A DNA stretch of 64,000 bases from Neisseria mucosa. Its GTDB lineage: Bacteria; Pseudomonadota; Gammaproteobacteria; Burkholderiales; Neisseriaceae. Positions within the stretch are counted from its first letter, which is position 1, and every line of letters begins with the position of its first letter. Positions 27,840-37,657 of this stretch are shown piece by piece. Below the pieces are notes generated by a model, which worked only from the letters and a program-made list of their open reading frames with translations, was not told the origin of the DNA and made no database searches. The DNA is taken from the NCBI RefSeq assembly GCF_013267835.1, contig NZ_CP053939.1, forward strand, positions 186,001-250,000. Reading direction: 5' to 3'. Position numbers and translations under genes: made by a program.

Positions 27840-29759
27840 TTAAAATGCCGCATGCAAACTCAACCAATATGTCCTGCCCGGTGCATACACTACACTGGGC
27901 GACAGGGCGAGGACGTGGTCGCCGCTGATGTATTCGGCGTATTTTTTGTTGAACACGTTGTTCACGCCCAAGCGCAAGCCGTATTTGTCTTTGATGTTTA
28001 CGCCTGCGTAAAGGTCGGCAACGGTAAAGCCTTTGGCGGCTTCGCGTTTGTCTATGCCCAGACCGCTTGCCGCGTCAAAATCGCCGCGCGTTTGTTTGGC
28101 GACAAAGCGTGTTGCTGCGCCGATGTTGTAGCTGCCGTGGGCAAAGTAGTTTTTGTAGTCGGCTTGGACGGCGGCTTCAAACGGACGGATTTGATAGAGC
28201 GGTCTGCCGTCGGTTTCGTTGTGTCCGTAGTTGTAGGTGGCTTTGATACCTGCCGCCCAATGCGGATTGAAGTTGTAACGCGCGTAGGCCTGCGCGGTAA
28301 ACAATCGTGCGTCCACGTTGCGTGTGATGATGCCGCCGCCTTTGGAAGCCGTGCCGCTTTGTCCGTGGGCGCGGTCAAAAATAATCAGGTCTTTGACTTT
28401 GTCCGCCACAAGTGTGCCGCCCACGTTCCAGCCTGCGCCTGCGAGCGAGTTCATGTAGCCGTTGTAGTAGTCGTTGCGGCTGTCGGCGTTGAGCTTGATG
28501 CGGTTGTGTTTTTCGGTTTTCAGCAGGGGATTGCCTGCGATGGCGGCGGCTGGGGTTTGGTTCATCAACGCGCCGTTCATGCGGTTTTGCACGATGGCGG
28601 CAAGCGAGTTGAAGCGTTCGGTGTTGTCGCCGATGCGTTCTAAGTGAGCAAGGGAAACGCTGTATTTTTGCGTTTCAGACGGCGTGAAATCGTATTTGAG
28701 TTCGCCGGAGAAGGCATGGCGGCGAACTTTGCCGTTGAAGTCGTAGCCGTAATGGGTTTTCCAGATTTGTTGCGATGAGGCGAAGGCAAGGTTGCGGTTC
28801 ATCGGATGGGCGGGCTGCGCTGTATTTTTGCGTACGTCCGCTTCGTTGATTTCGTAGCTTAAGCCCAAACCCAGTTTGTGTTGGTCGTTGAACTTGTAAG
28901 ACAGGGTATCGGCGATGCGCCAGCGGTCAATGTGCACATCGGCGAAACGGTAGCCGTTGAGGAAGTCGCGCATGGCGGTGTGGGCGTTGCGCTCGCCGTT
29001 TTGGCTGTCGTTGCGGTAGCTGACGGCGACGTTGTTGTGGAATTTACCAAAGTCCGCATCGTGTTTGAGTGAGAAGTCGTACACTTTGCGGTCAAGCTCT
29101 ACGAATACTTGCTGCGGCGTGTTGTTTGGACGCAGAGAGTAATTGTCGGCATGGCGTTTGAGTTTGATGATGCCTGCTTCCGCGCTGACCGTATTGCTCA
29201 AATCGGCATTGCCCCAACGCGCGTTGAGTTTGGCGATGTGGCGTTCGGTATCCAATGCGTCATTGACGAACTGCGGTTGGCGGTCGTTGTTGATGTCATC
29301 GTGTAGATAGGTGAGGCGGTATTCTTGATTTTCAGACGGCACGAAACCGAGTACCAAAGCTTGATTAAAACGGCTGTATTTCCAATCTGTTTGATTGCCG
29401 TCGCCGTCTTTATAGCCGTTGGCCTTGGTGTGATTGAGGTTGACCACGCCGTACACTTTCGCCCCGCGCGCTTGCGCGGTAATGGAATTGTAAAAGCTTT
29501 TGCCGTAAAAACCGCTGTTTGCTTTCAGCGGACGGAAGGCTTGGTCTATGTTTTCGGTAACAAAGTAATGATCGCTGCGGTCGGTGCGGTCAAATTGGTT
29601 TTCGGGGAAATAGCCTTGTGCGGCGGTCGGTGCAATCGGTTTGGGAGGGGAAAAGGTTTTGACAGGCTGGATTTCATCAGGGTCTGCCAAGGTTTCGGCA
29701 AAGCCGTTTGCGGCGGCAAAACCGCTCATTAACAGGTAAACCAAATGTTTTCGTTTCAT
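27840..29759 (-). CDS. TonB-dependent-receptor-like outer-membrane barrel lacking a normal plug
   Basis: A 639-aa protein. The start at 29759 is preceded by AGGAGA and opens a signal peptide (MKRKHLVYLLMSGFAAANGFA); a longer in-frame start would put 17 extra residues before it. The C-terminal two-thirds match TonB-dependent receptors (DLYAGVNIKDKYGLRLGVNNVFNKKYAEY..., ending LSLHAAF). Between the signal peptide and the first barrel strand (ITAQARGAKVYGVVNLNH, about residue 90) there are only about 70 residues, with no TonB box or GGVINI-type plug motif that I can see. First gene of the receptor-ABC operon, with a Fur-like box just upstream. Confidence 0.8.
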   Translation of the reverse strand: MKRKHLVYLLMSGFAAANGFAETLADPDEIQPVKTFSPPKPIAPTAAQGYFPENQFDRTDRSDHYFVTENIDQAFRPLKANSGFYGKSFYNSITAQARGAKVYGVVNLNHTKANGYKDGDGNQTDWKYSRFNQALVLGFVPSENQEYRLTYLHDDINNDRQPQFVNDALDTERHIAKLNARWGNADLSNTVSAEAGIIKLKRHADNYSLRPNNTPQQVFVELDRKVYDFSLKHDADFGKFHNNVAVSYRNDSQNGERNAHTAMRDFLNGYRFADVHIDRWRIADTLSYKFNDQHKLGLGLSYEINEADVRKNTAQPAHPMNRNLAFASSQQIWKTHYGYDFNGKVRRHAFSGELKYDFTPSETQKYSVSLAHLERIGDNTERFNSLAAIVQNRMNGALMNQTPAAAIAGNPLLKTEKHNRIKLNADSRNDYYNGYMNSLAGAGWNVGGTLVADKVKDLIIFDRAHGQSGTASKGGGIITRNVDARLFTAQAYARYNFNPHWAAGIKATYNYGHNETDGRPLYQIRPFEAAVQADYKNYFAHGSYNIGAATRFVAKQTRGDFDAASGLGIDKREAAKGFTVADLYAGVNIKDKYGLRLGVNNVFNKKYAEYISGDHVLALSPSVVYAPGRTYWLSLHAAF

Positions 29760-29770
29760 CTTTATCTCCT

Positions 29771-29789
29771 GATAATCATTTTTATTCAT
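29771..29789 (-). promoter_or_regulatory. Candidate Fur box before the TonB-type receptor
   Basis: GATAATCATTTTTATTCAT; in the other orientation 13 of 16 core positions agree with the Fur consensus by eye. It lies just 5' of the ribosome site. Confidence 0.4.
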
Positions 29790-29825
29790 TATGCTCTTGG
29801 AGAGAAACAAAGTAAAGAAACGATA

Positions 29826-29850
29826 AGGTATTTATTGTCGATAAATACCT
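29826..29850. promoter_or_regulatory. Perfect 10-bp inverted repeat upstream of the receptor gene
   Basis: AGGTATTTAT (29826-29835) and ATAAATACCT (29841-29850) around a 5-base spacer. Not followed by a T tract, so an operator is more likely than a terminator. The binding protein is unknown. Confidence 0.5.
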
Positions 29851-29970
29851 AACGTAGAACACAAATCGGCAAGGAGGAAAATTTTTAGAAGAGGGGAGCG
29901 GCGGCGCAGGTTGTATTTGCTCCGAAATCGGGTTTTATCTTCTATTAATATTTCAGGTTGATAAAGCAAA

Positions 29971-30010
29971 AGGCCGTCTGAAAACCTCTCTCTTTTCAGA
30001 CGGCCTTTTG
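29971..30010. repeat. Paired DUS between divergent receptor and fumC genes
   Basis: AGGCCGTCTGAA (29971-29982) and TTCAGACGGCCT (29995-30006). A TATAAT hexamer follows at 30016-30021 and may be the fumC -10 element. Confidence 0.7.
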
Positions 30011-30067
30011 CTGGGTATAATAAATTTACGAATCATTATTATTTCTGTTTAAATGTAGGAGAAACGC

Positions 30068-31456
30068 ATGAGTACCCGTACCGAACACGACACCATGGGC
30101 AATGTCGAAGTCCCGTCCGAAGCCTATTGGGGCGCGCAGACCCAGCGTAGCTGCAACAATTTCAAAATCGGCGGCGAAACCCTGCCGCAGCCGCTGATTT
30201 ATGCTTTGGCGCTGGTGAAAAAAGCCGCCGCCGCCACCAATGTTTCCCTCGGCAGGATTAAGCCTGAGCAGGCGGATTTGATTACGCAGGCGGCGGATGA
30301 CGTGTTGAACGGCAAGCTCGACGGGCAGTTTCCTTTAGTGGTTTGGCAGACCGGCTCCGGCACGCAGTCCAATATGAACATGAACGAAGTGCTGGCGAAC
30401 CGTGCCAACGAAATCGCCGGTACGGGTTTGGCGGCGTACCAGCCCGTCCATCCCAACGACCATGTGAACCACGCGCAATCGACCAACGACGCGTTCCCGA
30501 CCGCCATCCACGTCGCCGCCGCGATTGAAATCAACCGCCACCTCATTCCGGCGGTAAAAGCCCTACGCGACACATTGGACAAAAAAGCCAAAGAATTCGC
30601 CCCCATCGTCAAAATCGGCCGCACCCATTTGCAGGATGCGACGCCGTTGACTTTGGGACAAGAATTTTCCGGCTACGTTTCCCAGCTTGACCACGGCTTA
30701 GGCCGTCTGAACGACGCGCTCAAAGGTTTATACGAACTCGCTTTGGGCGGCACGGCGGTCGGCACAGGTTTGAACAGCCATCCCGAATACGCCGAAAAAG
30801 CCGCCGCCAAACTCGCCGAACTGTCCGGCCTGCCGTTTGTCAGCGCGCCGAACAAATTTGAAGCCTTGGGCGGACGTGATGCCGCCGTTGCCGCTTCGGG
30901 CGCATTGAAAACGCTGGCGGCAAGCCTGAACAAAATCGCCAACGACATCCGCTGGCTGGCAAGCGGCCCGCGCTGCGGTTTGGGTGAAATTAAAATCCCC
31001 GAAAACGAGCCGGGTTCGTCCATCATGCCGGGCAAAGTCAACCCGACCCAATGCGAAGCGATGACCATGGTGTGCTGCCAAGTGTTCGGCAACGACGTTA
31101 CCATCGGCATGGCGGGCGCGTCGGGCAATTTCGAGCTGAACGTCTATATGCCCGTTATCGCCTACAACCTCTTGCAATCCATCCGCCTCTTGGGCGATGC
31201 GTGCAACAGCTTCAACGAAAACTGCGCCGCCGGCATCGAACCCGTACCAGAAAAAATCGATTATTTCCTGCACCATTCCCTGATGTTGGTTACTGCGTTA
31301 AACCGCAAAATCGGCTACGAAAACGCCGCCAAAGTTGCCAAAACCGCCTATAAAAACGACAAATCGCTGCGCGAAACTGCCGTTGAGTTGGGCTTGCTGA
31401 CAGGCGAAGAGTTTGACGAACTGGTTGTCCCCGCCGATATGGTTCATCCGCGTTAA
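30068..31456 (+). CDS. fumC: Fumarate hydratase, class II
   Basis: Iron-free fumarase of the TCA cycle (fumarate to malate). Full-length 462-aa protein with the superfamily signature [11 protein letters not shown] near residue 317 and the active-site regions [10 protein letters not shown] and [21 protein letters not shown] precedes the ATG. Class II fumarases replace the iron-sulfur type under iron limitation or oxidative stress in many bacteria; whether this one is iron-controlled cannot be told here, since I see no convincing Fur box. Confidence 0.97.
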   Translation: MSTRTEHDTMGNVEVPSEAYWGAQTQRSCNNFKIGGETLPQPLIYALALVKKAAAATNVSLGRIKPEQADLITQAADDVLNGKLDGQFPLVVWQTGSGTQSNMNMNEVLANRANEIAGTGLAAYQPVHPNDHVNHAQSTNDAFPTAIHVAAAIEINRHLIPAVKALRDTLDKKAKEFAPIVKIGRTHLQDATPLTLGQEFSGYVSQLDHGLGRLNDALKGLYELALGGTAVGTGLNSHPEYAEKAAAKLAELSGLPFVSAPNKFEALGGRDAAVAASGALKTLAASLNKIANDIRWLASGPRCGLGEIKIPENEPGSSIMPGKVNPTQCEAMTMVCCQVFGNDVTIGMAGASGNFELNVYMPVIAYNLLQSIRLLGDACNSFNENCAAGIEPVPEKIDYFLHHSLMLVTALNRKIGYENAAKVAKTAYKNDKSLRETAVELGLLTGEEFDELVVPADMVHPR

Positions 31457-31470
31457 GCTTTAATAATGAA

Positions 31471-31507
31471 ACATGCCGTCTGAAAATGTGTTCAGACGGC
31501 ATGTTTT
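31471..31507. terminator. Paired-DUS terminator, AT form
   Basis: ATGCCGTCTGAA (31473-31484) and TTCAGACGGCAT (31491-31502): one of the few places where the meningococcal-type AT-DUS is used. Serves fumC and the convergent membrane protein gene. Confidence 0.8.
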
Positions 31508-32031
31508 TATGCTGCGCTTGTCTTTTCTTCGAATAGGGCAAAAATCATTGGCATCAGATTGACGACCATTAGAAACATTATTGAGCTCAAAAATGTACGC
31601 CAGGCATAATGCCACGCTTCCTTTCTGTCTGCTTGAGGTAGGAGCGATGCAGAATAGCGGTTGTGTAGGGTTTTTGCGGTGTCATTGTTTTCTAAATAGT
31701 CCAACGAAAGTACCAATAATTTGCCTGTGTCCTTGTGTTGTAAGAATTTGGCATGTTCAACCCAGATGCCCGGCTTGGCGTGTTCGCATAAAGATTCAAT
31801 GCCGACGCAAGAGGCTAAGCTGTTTTGGTTGTTTTGCAAAATCGACAGCTCGTTTTTTTCGGCCTGCATGGTGGCGGCGGAGGTTTGATGAAGGTATGCG
31901 CTCATGCCGTTGCGCTCTATTGCTTGGAAATCATGGAGCTGGCTGAATCCGCCATTTTCCCAGGCGACGAATACGGCATAGCAGCCGCTGAATAGGCAGA
32001 TCATAGCCAATTTTAAGACAATGTTTTTCAT
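31507..32031 (-). CDS. Hypothetical membrane protein with two terminal membrane segments
   Basis: A 174-aa protein (start chosen at MKNIVLKLAM; ten extra codons upstream look non-coding). One hydrophobic segment at the N-terminus (about residues 4-23) and one near the C-terminus (about 145-166, SSIMFLMVVNLMPMIFALF) bracket a soluble domain of about 115 residues with two cysteines (CVGIESLCEH). This suggests a periplasmic loop held by two anchors. I do not recognise the family. Isolated gene between fumC and argH. Confidence 0.6.
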   Translation of the reverse strand: MKNIVLKLAMICLFSGCYAVFVAWENGGFSQLHDFQAIERNGMSAYLHQTSAATMQAEKNELSILQNNQNSLASCVGIESLCEHAKPGIWVEHAKFLQHKDTGKLLVLSLDYLENNDTAKTLHNRYSASLLPQADRKEAWHYAWRTFLSSIMFLMVVNLMPMIFALFEEKTSAA

Positions 32032-32148
32032 CCTCGCTCCTTTTTTTGAAGACGGCGGCAAAGTCAGGAGGCGTGTTTTCTCGTTTGAAGGTAAGTTTAG
32101 GTTTTATCAGTTTTTATTGTGAGGTTGAGTGTAACACAGGTAATCAAA

Positions 32149-32180
32149 AGGCCGTCTGAAAATTTTCAGACGGCCTTTTA
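32149..32180 (-). terminator. Paired-DUS terminator of argH
   Basis: AGGCCGTCTGAA (32149-32160) and TTCAGACGGCCT (32165-32176) with a 4-base loop. Confidence 0.8.
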
Positions 32181-32198
32181 TTATGTGTTTAGATGGGT

Positions 32199-33578
32199 TT
32201 AAGCCAACAATTTACGCCAGCGTTTCACTTGGAAACGGACTTGTTCAGGCGCGGTGCCGCCCAAGTGGTTGCGCGCGTTTAAGCTGCCTTCGGGTGTCAG
32301 CACGCTGTAAACGTCGTCGGCGATCAAACCGCTGAAACCTTGCAGGACTTCAAGCGGCAATTCGCTCAAATCAACACCTGCTTTATCGGCATGGCGCACG
32401 GCTTGGGCAACGACTTCGTGGCTGTCGCGGAAAGGCATGCCTTTTTTCACTAAGTAGTCCGCCAAGTCGGTAGCCGTTGCAAAGCCCTGCATTACAGCGG
32501 CACGCATATTGTCGGGTTTGACGGTCACGCCGCGCATCATGTCGGCGTAAATGCGCAGGGTGTCGATAAGCGTGTCGGCAGTGTCAAACAAAGGCTCTTT
32601 GTCTTCCTGATTGTCTTTGTTGTATGCCAAAGGTTGCGATTTCATCAGGGTAACCAAGCCGATCAGGTGTCCGATGACGCGACCGGATTTGCCACGTACG
32701 AGTTCGGGTACGTCGGGGTTTTTCTTTTGCGGCATGATAGACGAGCCGGTGCAGAAACGGTCGGCAATATCGATAAAGCCGAAACGCGGACTCATCCACA
32801 AAATCAATTCTTCGGAAAGACGGCTCAGGTGAACCATAATCAGGGAAGCGGCGGCGGTGAACTCAATGGCAAAATCGCGGTCAGATACGGCATCGAGCGA
32901 GTTTTGGCAGATTTGTTCAAAGCCCAACAGCTCGGCGGTAATTTCGCGTTGAATCGGGTAGGTGGTACCAGCAAGGGCTGCGGCGCCGAGCGGCATACGG
33001 TTGACGCGTTTGCGACAGTCGGCCATGCGCTCGAAATCGCGGCCGAGCATTTCAACGTAGGCGAGCATGTGATGCCCGAAGCTGACCGGCTGTGCAACTT
33101 GCAGATGGGTAAAGCCGGGCATGACGGTTTCCGCGTTTTGCTCCGCCAAATCAACCAAGGCCGTCTGAAGGTTTTGAATCAGGCTTTGAATAACGGTAAT
33201 TTGATCGCGCAGCCACAGGCGGATGTCGGTGGCGACTTGGTCGTTGCGGCTGCGGCCGGTATGCAGGCGTTTACCGGCATCGCCGATTTTGTCGGTGAGG
33301 CGGCGTTCGATGTTCATGTGGACATCTTCCAAATCCAGCGACCAGGAAATCGTTCCTTCCTTGATTTCTGCTATAATCTCGGCCATGCCCTGACGGATGG
33401 CGGAGAGGTCGTCTTCGCTCAAAACGCCCGACTGTGTCAGCATTTGCGCGTGTGCCAGCGAGCCTTGGATGTCCCATTCTGCCAGCCGTTTGTCAAAATC
33501 AATCGAGCCGGTATATTTTTTGACCAGCTCGGAAACAGGTTCGTTAAAACGGCCTGACCAGGTTTTGTCCTTGCTCAT
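32199..33578 (-). CDS. argH: Argininosuccinate lyase
   Basis: Splits argininosuccinate into arginine and fumarate, last step of arginine synthesis. A 459-aa protein of normal length with the fumarase/ASL superfamily signature [12 protein letters not shown] near residue 281, substrate-binding [12 protein letters not shown] near 107 and the catalytic-histidine segment [16 protein letters not shown] near 155. Monocistronic. Confidence 0.97.
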   Translation of the reverse strand: MSKDKTWSGRFNEPVSELVKKYTGSIDFDKRLAEWDIQGSLAHAQMLTQSGVLSEDDLSAIRQGMAEIIAEIKEGTISWSLDLEDVHMNIERRLTDKIGDAGKRLHTGRSRNDQVATDIRLWLRDQITVIQSLIQNLQTALVDLAEQNAETVMPGFTHLQVAQPVSFGHHMLAYVEMLGRDFERMADCRKRVNRMPLGAAALAGTTYPIQREITAELLGFEQICQNSLDAVSDRDFAIEFTAAASLIMVHLSRLSEELILWMSPRFGFIDIADRFCTGSSIMPQKKNPDVPELVRGKSGRVIGHLIGLVTLMKSQPLAYNKDNQEDKEPLFDTADTLIDTLRIYADMMRGVTVKPDNMRAAVMQGFATATDLADYLVKKGMPFRDSHEVVAQAVRHADKAGVDLSELPLEVLQGFSGLIADDVYSVLTPEGSLNARNHLGGTAPEQVRFQVKRWRKLLA

Positions 33579-33671
33579 ATCAGCATCCTTAAAATATAAA
33601 TAAAAAAACAGGGTCTACGTCTTCAATATAGCAGACCCGTCTATACATTATGAAAGAAAACGGTTGAAATC

Positions 33672-34709
33672 ATGTCTATTATACGTCAAATAAACCAGAA
33701 TTTCGCAGTGCCGGATTTGCGAAATTCCGCAACTCTGGTGCGCCTGCTCATTGTTTTGTTAATCAGTTTGTTTATCTTTCCGTTGATGACGGTATCGGGC
33801 GTGCCTTATCCGGAACAGATTTTCCAACATTTTTCATGGGCTTGCCCCGTCATCCTCTTAATTTTACTCAAGGTCTATTTCTTACAGGCATTTGCGCCGT
33901 CCCTGCTTCGCTCGCAGTACAGTGTCGTGGTTTCCTACGTCTCCAACCTGCTGATTTTCTTGTTTGTCGATCTAGTGATTTTGAAGACAGAGATGTGGCC
34001 GCTGATTCAACACTTCTTCTTGCTGACTTTTTTTTGTTTCAGCTTCATGTACATCGAAGCAGCCCGCCGCAACAGCCTTGCGCCTTCCATTTCCGAAGCC
34101 AGGCTGAGCGCGTTGACGGCGCGTATCCGTCCGCATTTCTTGTTTAACAGCCTAAATGCCGCCATCAGCTTAATCCGTCTGCGTCCGTATGATGCGGAAA
34201 CTTTGCTGGAAAATCTGGCCAATCTGTTCCGTGCACAACTGCGCGACGGTAGTCAAAACAGCACCTTAGGGCAGGAAATCGAGTGGGCGCAGGAATATAT
34301 TGCCATCGAGCAAATCCGCATGGGACATATGCGCGTACAGGTTATGTGGCAACACCATGCGCCCGACGATGCGGAGACGCCGCATCTGTTGCTGCAGCCG
34401 CTTTTGGAAAATGCCGTATTTCATGGTGTCGAATCCTCCCACCGTCCAGGGATAATTACGGTATTAACAAAATTGGAAAAATCCTCTATTTTCATCAGTA
34501 TCGAGAATCCGTACGGAACAGAACCTAACGAAAATACCAAGCCGCATAAAGGCAATTCTATGGCCTTACGCAACCTGAAAGAGCGCCTGACTTTGATGTA
34601 TGACACCGACGCGAAAATCAGAAGCATCCAATCAGACGGCCTGTTCCGCGTTGAAATCATATTGCCATACCGTAAAAAATCAGCGGAAGTTTCCCGTCTG
34701 TTTGGCTAA
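33672..34709 (+). CDS. LytS/AlgZ-type sensor histidine kinase
   Basis: A 345-aa inner-membrane kinase. Four hydrophobic segments lie in residues 20-130, then a His_kinase (PF06580-type) phosphoacceptor region RIRPHFLFNSLNA near residue 155, an N-box LLLQPLLENAVFHGVE near 240, and a G-box GNSMALRNLKERL. No response regulator gene lies next to it, and the flanking genes (argH, acnB) are unrelated, so its partner, usually a LytTR-type regulator, must be elsewhere. The signal sensed is unknown. Confidence 0.88.
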   Translation: MSIIRQINQNFAVPDLRNSATLVRLLIVLLISLFIFPLMTVSGVPYPEQIFQHFSWACPVILLILLKVYFLQAFAPSLLRSQYSVVVSYVSNLLIFLFVDLVILKTEMWPLIQHFFLLTFFCFSFMYIEAARRNSLAPSISEARLSALTARIRPHFLFNSLNAAISLIRLRPYDAETLLENLANLFRAQLRDGSQNSTLGQEIEWAQEYIAIEQIRMGHMRVQVMWQHHAPDDAETPHLLLQPLLENAVFHGVESSHRPGIITVLTKLEKSSIFISIENPYGTEPNENTKPHKGNSMALRNLKERLTLMYDTDAKIRSIQSDGLFRVEIILPYRKKSAEVSRLFG

Positions 34710-34835
34710 AACGCGTAGAAGAGGGCGGCTTTGGATAAGTTAGACTATTAATACATTAAATAAAATAGTTTAAATTTATTACATTCAGCAACATAAACTG
34801 TTCCCATTTTTTGAAAACTGGTCTATGATGGTCAA

Positions 34836-34855
34836 AAGGATTGTTCACAATCCTT
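34836..34855 (+). promoter_or_regulatory. Inverted repeat 1 in the acnB leader
   Basis: AAGGATTG (34836-34843) / CAATCCTT (34848-34855) around TTCA. No T tract follows. Confidence 0.45.
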
Positions 34856-34857
34856 AA

Positions 34858-34874
34858 TTGCAAATCATTTGCAA
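34858..34874 (+). promoter_or_regulatory. Inverted repeat 2 in the acnB leader
   Basis: TTGCAAAT (34858-34865) and ATTTGCAA (34867-34874) about a single C: a perfect 17-base palindrome 36 bases before the acnB start. Confidence 0.45.
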
Positions 34875-34910
34875 CTGCCCAGAAGAAAAAACAGAAAAAG
34901 GAACAAAGAG

Positions 34911-37496
34911 ATGTTAGAAGCCTATCGTAAAGCCGCCGCCGAGCGCGCCGCCCTTGGTATTCCCCCCCTTCCTCTGACTGCTCAGCAGACTGCTGATTTG
35001 GTTGAGCTGCTGAAAAATCCACCTGCCGGTGAAGGTGAGTTCTTGGTTGAGCTGTTGGCTCACCGCGTACCACCCGGTGTGGACGATGCCGCCAAAGTTA
35101 AAGCCTCATTTTTGGCTGCCGTTGCCGAAGGCAGCGCATCCAGTCCGCTGATTTCCCCTGAGTATGCTACCGAGCTGTTGGGTACCATGCTTGGCGGTTA
35201 CAACATTCATGCACTCATCGAACTCTTGGACAATGACAAACTTGCACCTATCGCTGCAAATGGTCTGAAACACACTCTGTTGATGTTTGACTCTTTCCAC
35301 GATGTTCAAGAAAAAGCCGAAAAAGGCAACAAATACGCGCAAGAAGTATTGCAATCTTGGGCGGATGCCGAATGGTTTACTTCTCGTGCCAAAGTTCCTG
35401 AAAAAATCACTGTTACCGTCTTTAAAGTCGACGGAGAAACCAATACAGACGACCTCTCTCCTGCACCTGATGCATGGAGCCGCCCCGATATTCCGCTGCA
35501 CGCGCTGGCCATGCTGAAAAACCCGCGCGACGGCATCACGCCCGACAAACCGGGCGAAGTCGGTCCGATTAAATTGTTGGAAGAACTCAAAGCCAAAGGC
35601 CATCCGGTTGCCTACGTCGGCGACGTGGTCGGTACCGGTTCTTCACGCAAATCCGCGACCAACTCCGTCATTTGGCATACAGGCGAAGACATCCCGTTCG
35701 TTCCGAACAAACGTTTTGGCGGCGTCTGCTTGGGTGGCAAAATCGCACCGATTTTCTTCAATACTCAAGAAGACTCCGGCGCATTGCCGATTGAAGTCGA
35801 TGTATCAGCTCTGAAAATGGGCGATGTCGTCGATATCCTGCCTTATGAAGGCAAAATCGTGAAAAATGGTGAAACCGTTGCCGAATTCAGCTTGAAATCA
35901 CAAGTATTGCTGGACGAAGTGCAAGCGGGTGGCCGTATCAACCTAATTATCGGTCGCGGTCTGACTGCCAAAGCGCGCGAAGCCCTGAAACTGCCTGCTT
36001 CCACCGAATTCCGTCTGCCTCAAGCACCTGCCGAAAGCAAAGCCGGTTTCACGTTGGCCCAAAAAATGGTTGGTCGCGCCTGCGGTTTGCCGGAAGGCAA
36101 AGGCGTGCGTCCGGGTACTTACTGCGAACCACGCATGACTACTGTCGGCTCGCAAGATACTACCGGTCCGATGACCCGCGACGAGTTGAAAGACTTGGCT
36201 TGTTTGGGCTTCTCCGCCGATATGGTGATGCAGTCTTTCTGTCACACCGCCGCTTATCCGAAACCTGTCGATGTCAGAACCCATAAAGAATTGCCTGCCT
36301 TCATCTCTACCCGTGGCGGTGTATCCCTGCGTCCAGGCGACGGCGTGATTCACTCATGGCTCAACCGTCTGCTGTTGCCTGATACAGTCGGTACCGGCGG
36401 CGACAGCCACACCCGTTTCCCTATCGGTATTTCCTTCCCTGCCGGTTCCGGCTTGGTTGCTTTCGCAGCAGCCACCGGTGTGATGCCACTCGATATGCCT
36501 GAGTCCGTACTGGTACGCTTCAGCGGCAAACTGCAACCGGGCGTAACCCTGCGCGATTTGGTAAATGCCATTCCACTGTACGCGATTAAACAAGGTTTGC
36601 TGACCGTTGCCAAAGCCGGTAAGAAAAACATCTTCTCCGGCCGTATCCTCGAAATTGAAGGCCTGCCTGATTTGAAAGTAGAACAAGCTTTTGAATTGAC
36701 CGACGCATCCGCCGAACGCTCCGCAGCAGGCTGTACCGTGAAGCTCAATAAAGAGCCGATTATCGAGTACATGAAATCCAACATTGTGTTGATGAAAAAC
36801 ATGATTGCCGACGGCTATCAAGACCCGCGCACTTTGGAGCGCCGCATCAAAGCCATGGAAAAATGGTTGGCGAATCCTGAGCTGCTCGAAGCAGATAAAG
36901 ATGCCGAATACGCCGCTGTGATTGAAATCAACATGGACGACATCAAAGAGCCGATTATTGCCTGCCCGAACGACCCTGACGACGTGTGCTTCATGTCTGA
37001 ACGCTCCGGCACTAAAATCGACGAAGTGTTCATTGGTTCTTGTATGACCAACATCGGCCACTTCCGCGCCGCTTCCAAACTCTTGGAAGGCAAGTCCGAC
37101 ATCCCCGTCCGCCTGTGGATGGCGCCGCCGACCAAAATGGATGCGAAAGAGTTGTCTGACGAAGGTCACTACGGCGTACTCGGCCGTGCCGGCGCGCGTA
37201 TGGAAATGCCGGGTTGCTCATTGTGTATGGGTAACCAAGCACAAGTACACGAAGGCGCGACTGTCATGTCCACTTCCACCCGTAACTTCCCGAACCGCTT
37301 GGGTAAAAACACCTTCGTTTACCTCGGCTCGGCTGAGTTGGCGGCAATCTGCTCCAAACTAGGTAAAATCCCGACTGTTGAAGAATACCAAGCCAACATC
37401 GGTATCATCAACGAGCAGGGCGACCAAATTTACCGCTACATGAACTTCAACGAAATCGACAGCTACAACGAAGTAGCCGAGAAAGTAAATGTTTAA
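34911..37496 (+). CDS. acnB: Aconitate hydratase B
   Basis: Citrate-isocitrate isomerase of the TCA cycle. The start [14 protein letters not shown] at 34911 (AAAGGA nearby) matches the family N-terminus; an upstream in-frame extension is not used. The 861-aa length is typical of AcnB, with its HEAT-like N-terminal domain (1-160), swivel domain (about 165-390) and catalytic domains. Iron-sulfur cysteines are seen in IGSCMTN (about 710) and GCSLCMGNQ (about 768 and 771). Two perfect inverted repeats lie in the leader. Confidence 0.97.
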   Translation: MLEAYRKAAAERAALGIPPLPLTAQQTADLVELLKNPPAGEGEFLVELLAHRVPPGVDDAAKVKASFLAAVAEGSASSPLISPEYATELLGTMLGGYNIHALIELLDNDKLAPIAANGLKHTLLMFDSFHDVQEKAEKGNKYAQEVLQSWADAEWFTSRAKVPEKITVTVFKVDGETNTDDLSPAPDAWSRPDIPLHALAMLKNPRDGITPDKPGEVGPIKLLEELKAKGHPVAYVGDVVGTGSSRKSATNSVIWHTGEDIPFVPNKRFGGVCLGGKIAPIFFNTQEDSGALPIEVDVSALKMGDVVDILPYEGKIVKNGETVAEFSLKSQVLLDEVQAGGRINLIIGRGLTAKAREALKLPASTEFRLPQAPAESKAGFTLAQKMVGRACGLPEGKGVRPGTYCEPRMTTVGSQDTTGPMTRDELKDLACLGFSADMVMQSFCHTAAYPKPVDVRTHKELPAFISTRGGVSLRPGDGVIHSWLNRLLLPDTVGTGGDSHTRFPIGISFPAGSGLVAFAAATGVMPLDMPESVLVRFSGKLQPGVTLRDLVNAIPLYAIKQGLLTVAKAGKKNIFSGRILEIEGLPDLKVEQAFELTDASAERSAAGCTVKLNKEPIIEYMKSNIVLMKNMIADGYQDPRTLERRIKAMEKWLANPELLEADKDAEYAAVIEINMDDIKEPIIACPNDPDDVCFMSERSGTKIDEVFIGSCMTNIGHFRAASKLLEGKSDIPVRLWMAPPTKMDAKELSDEGHYGVLGRAGARMEMPGCSLCMGNQAQVHEGATVMSTSTRNFPNRLGKNTFVYLGSAELAAICSKLGKIPTVEEYQANIGIINEQGDQIYRYMNFNEIDSYNEVAEKVNV

Positions 37497-37516
37497 TGTA
37501 ACAAGGTAAACCGATT

Positions 37517-37550
37517 TTCAGACGGCCTTAAATAACCAAGGCCGTCTGAA
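37517..37550 (+). repeat. Paired DUS after acnB
   Basis: TTCAGACGGCCT (37517-37528) and AGGCCGTCTGAA (37539-37550). Confidence 0.75.
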
Positions 37551-37560
37551 ACGGATAAAT

Positions 37561-37588
37561 AAAGGACGTGTTCATTACGTCCTTTTTA
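37561..37588 (+). terminator. Intrinsic terminator of acnB
   Basis: Nine-bp stem AAAGGACGT (37561-37569) / ACGTCCTTT (37577-37585), 7-base loop and following T run; not DUS-derived. Confidence 0.8.
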
Positions 37589-37604
37589 TTTTAGGTTTAA
37601 TAAA

Positions 37605-37640
37605 AGGCTGTCTGAAAGATATATTTCAGACGGCCTTTTA
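37605..37640 (-). terminator. Paired-DUS terminator of the helicase gene
   Basis: AGGCTGTCTGAA (37605-37616, one mismatch) and TTCAGACGGCCT (37625-37636). Confidence 0.7.
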
Positions 37641-37657
37641 GTACAAAACAGCGTGGT

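Noticed and set aside
30016..30050. Fur box upstream of fumC
   Set aside because: AATCATTATT matches half of a Fur site but the other half agrees poorly (about 11 of 19 positions in total).
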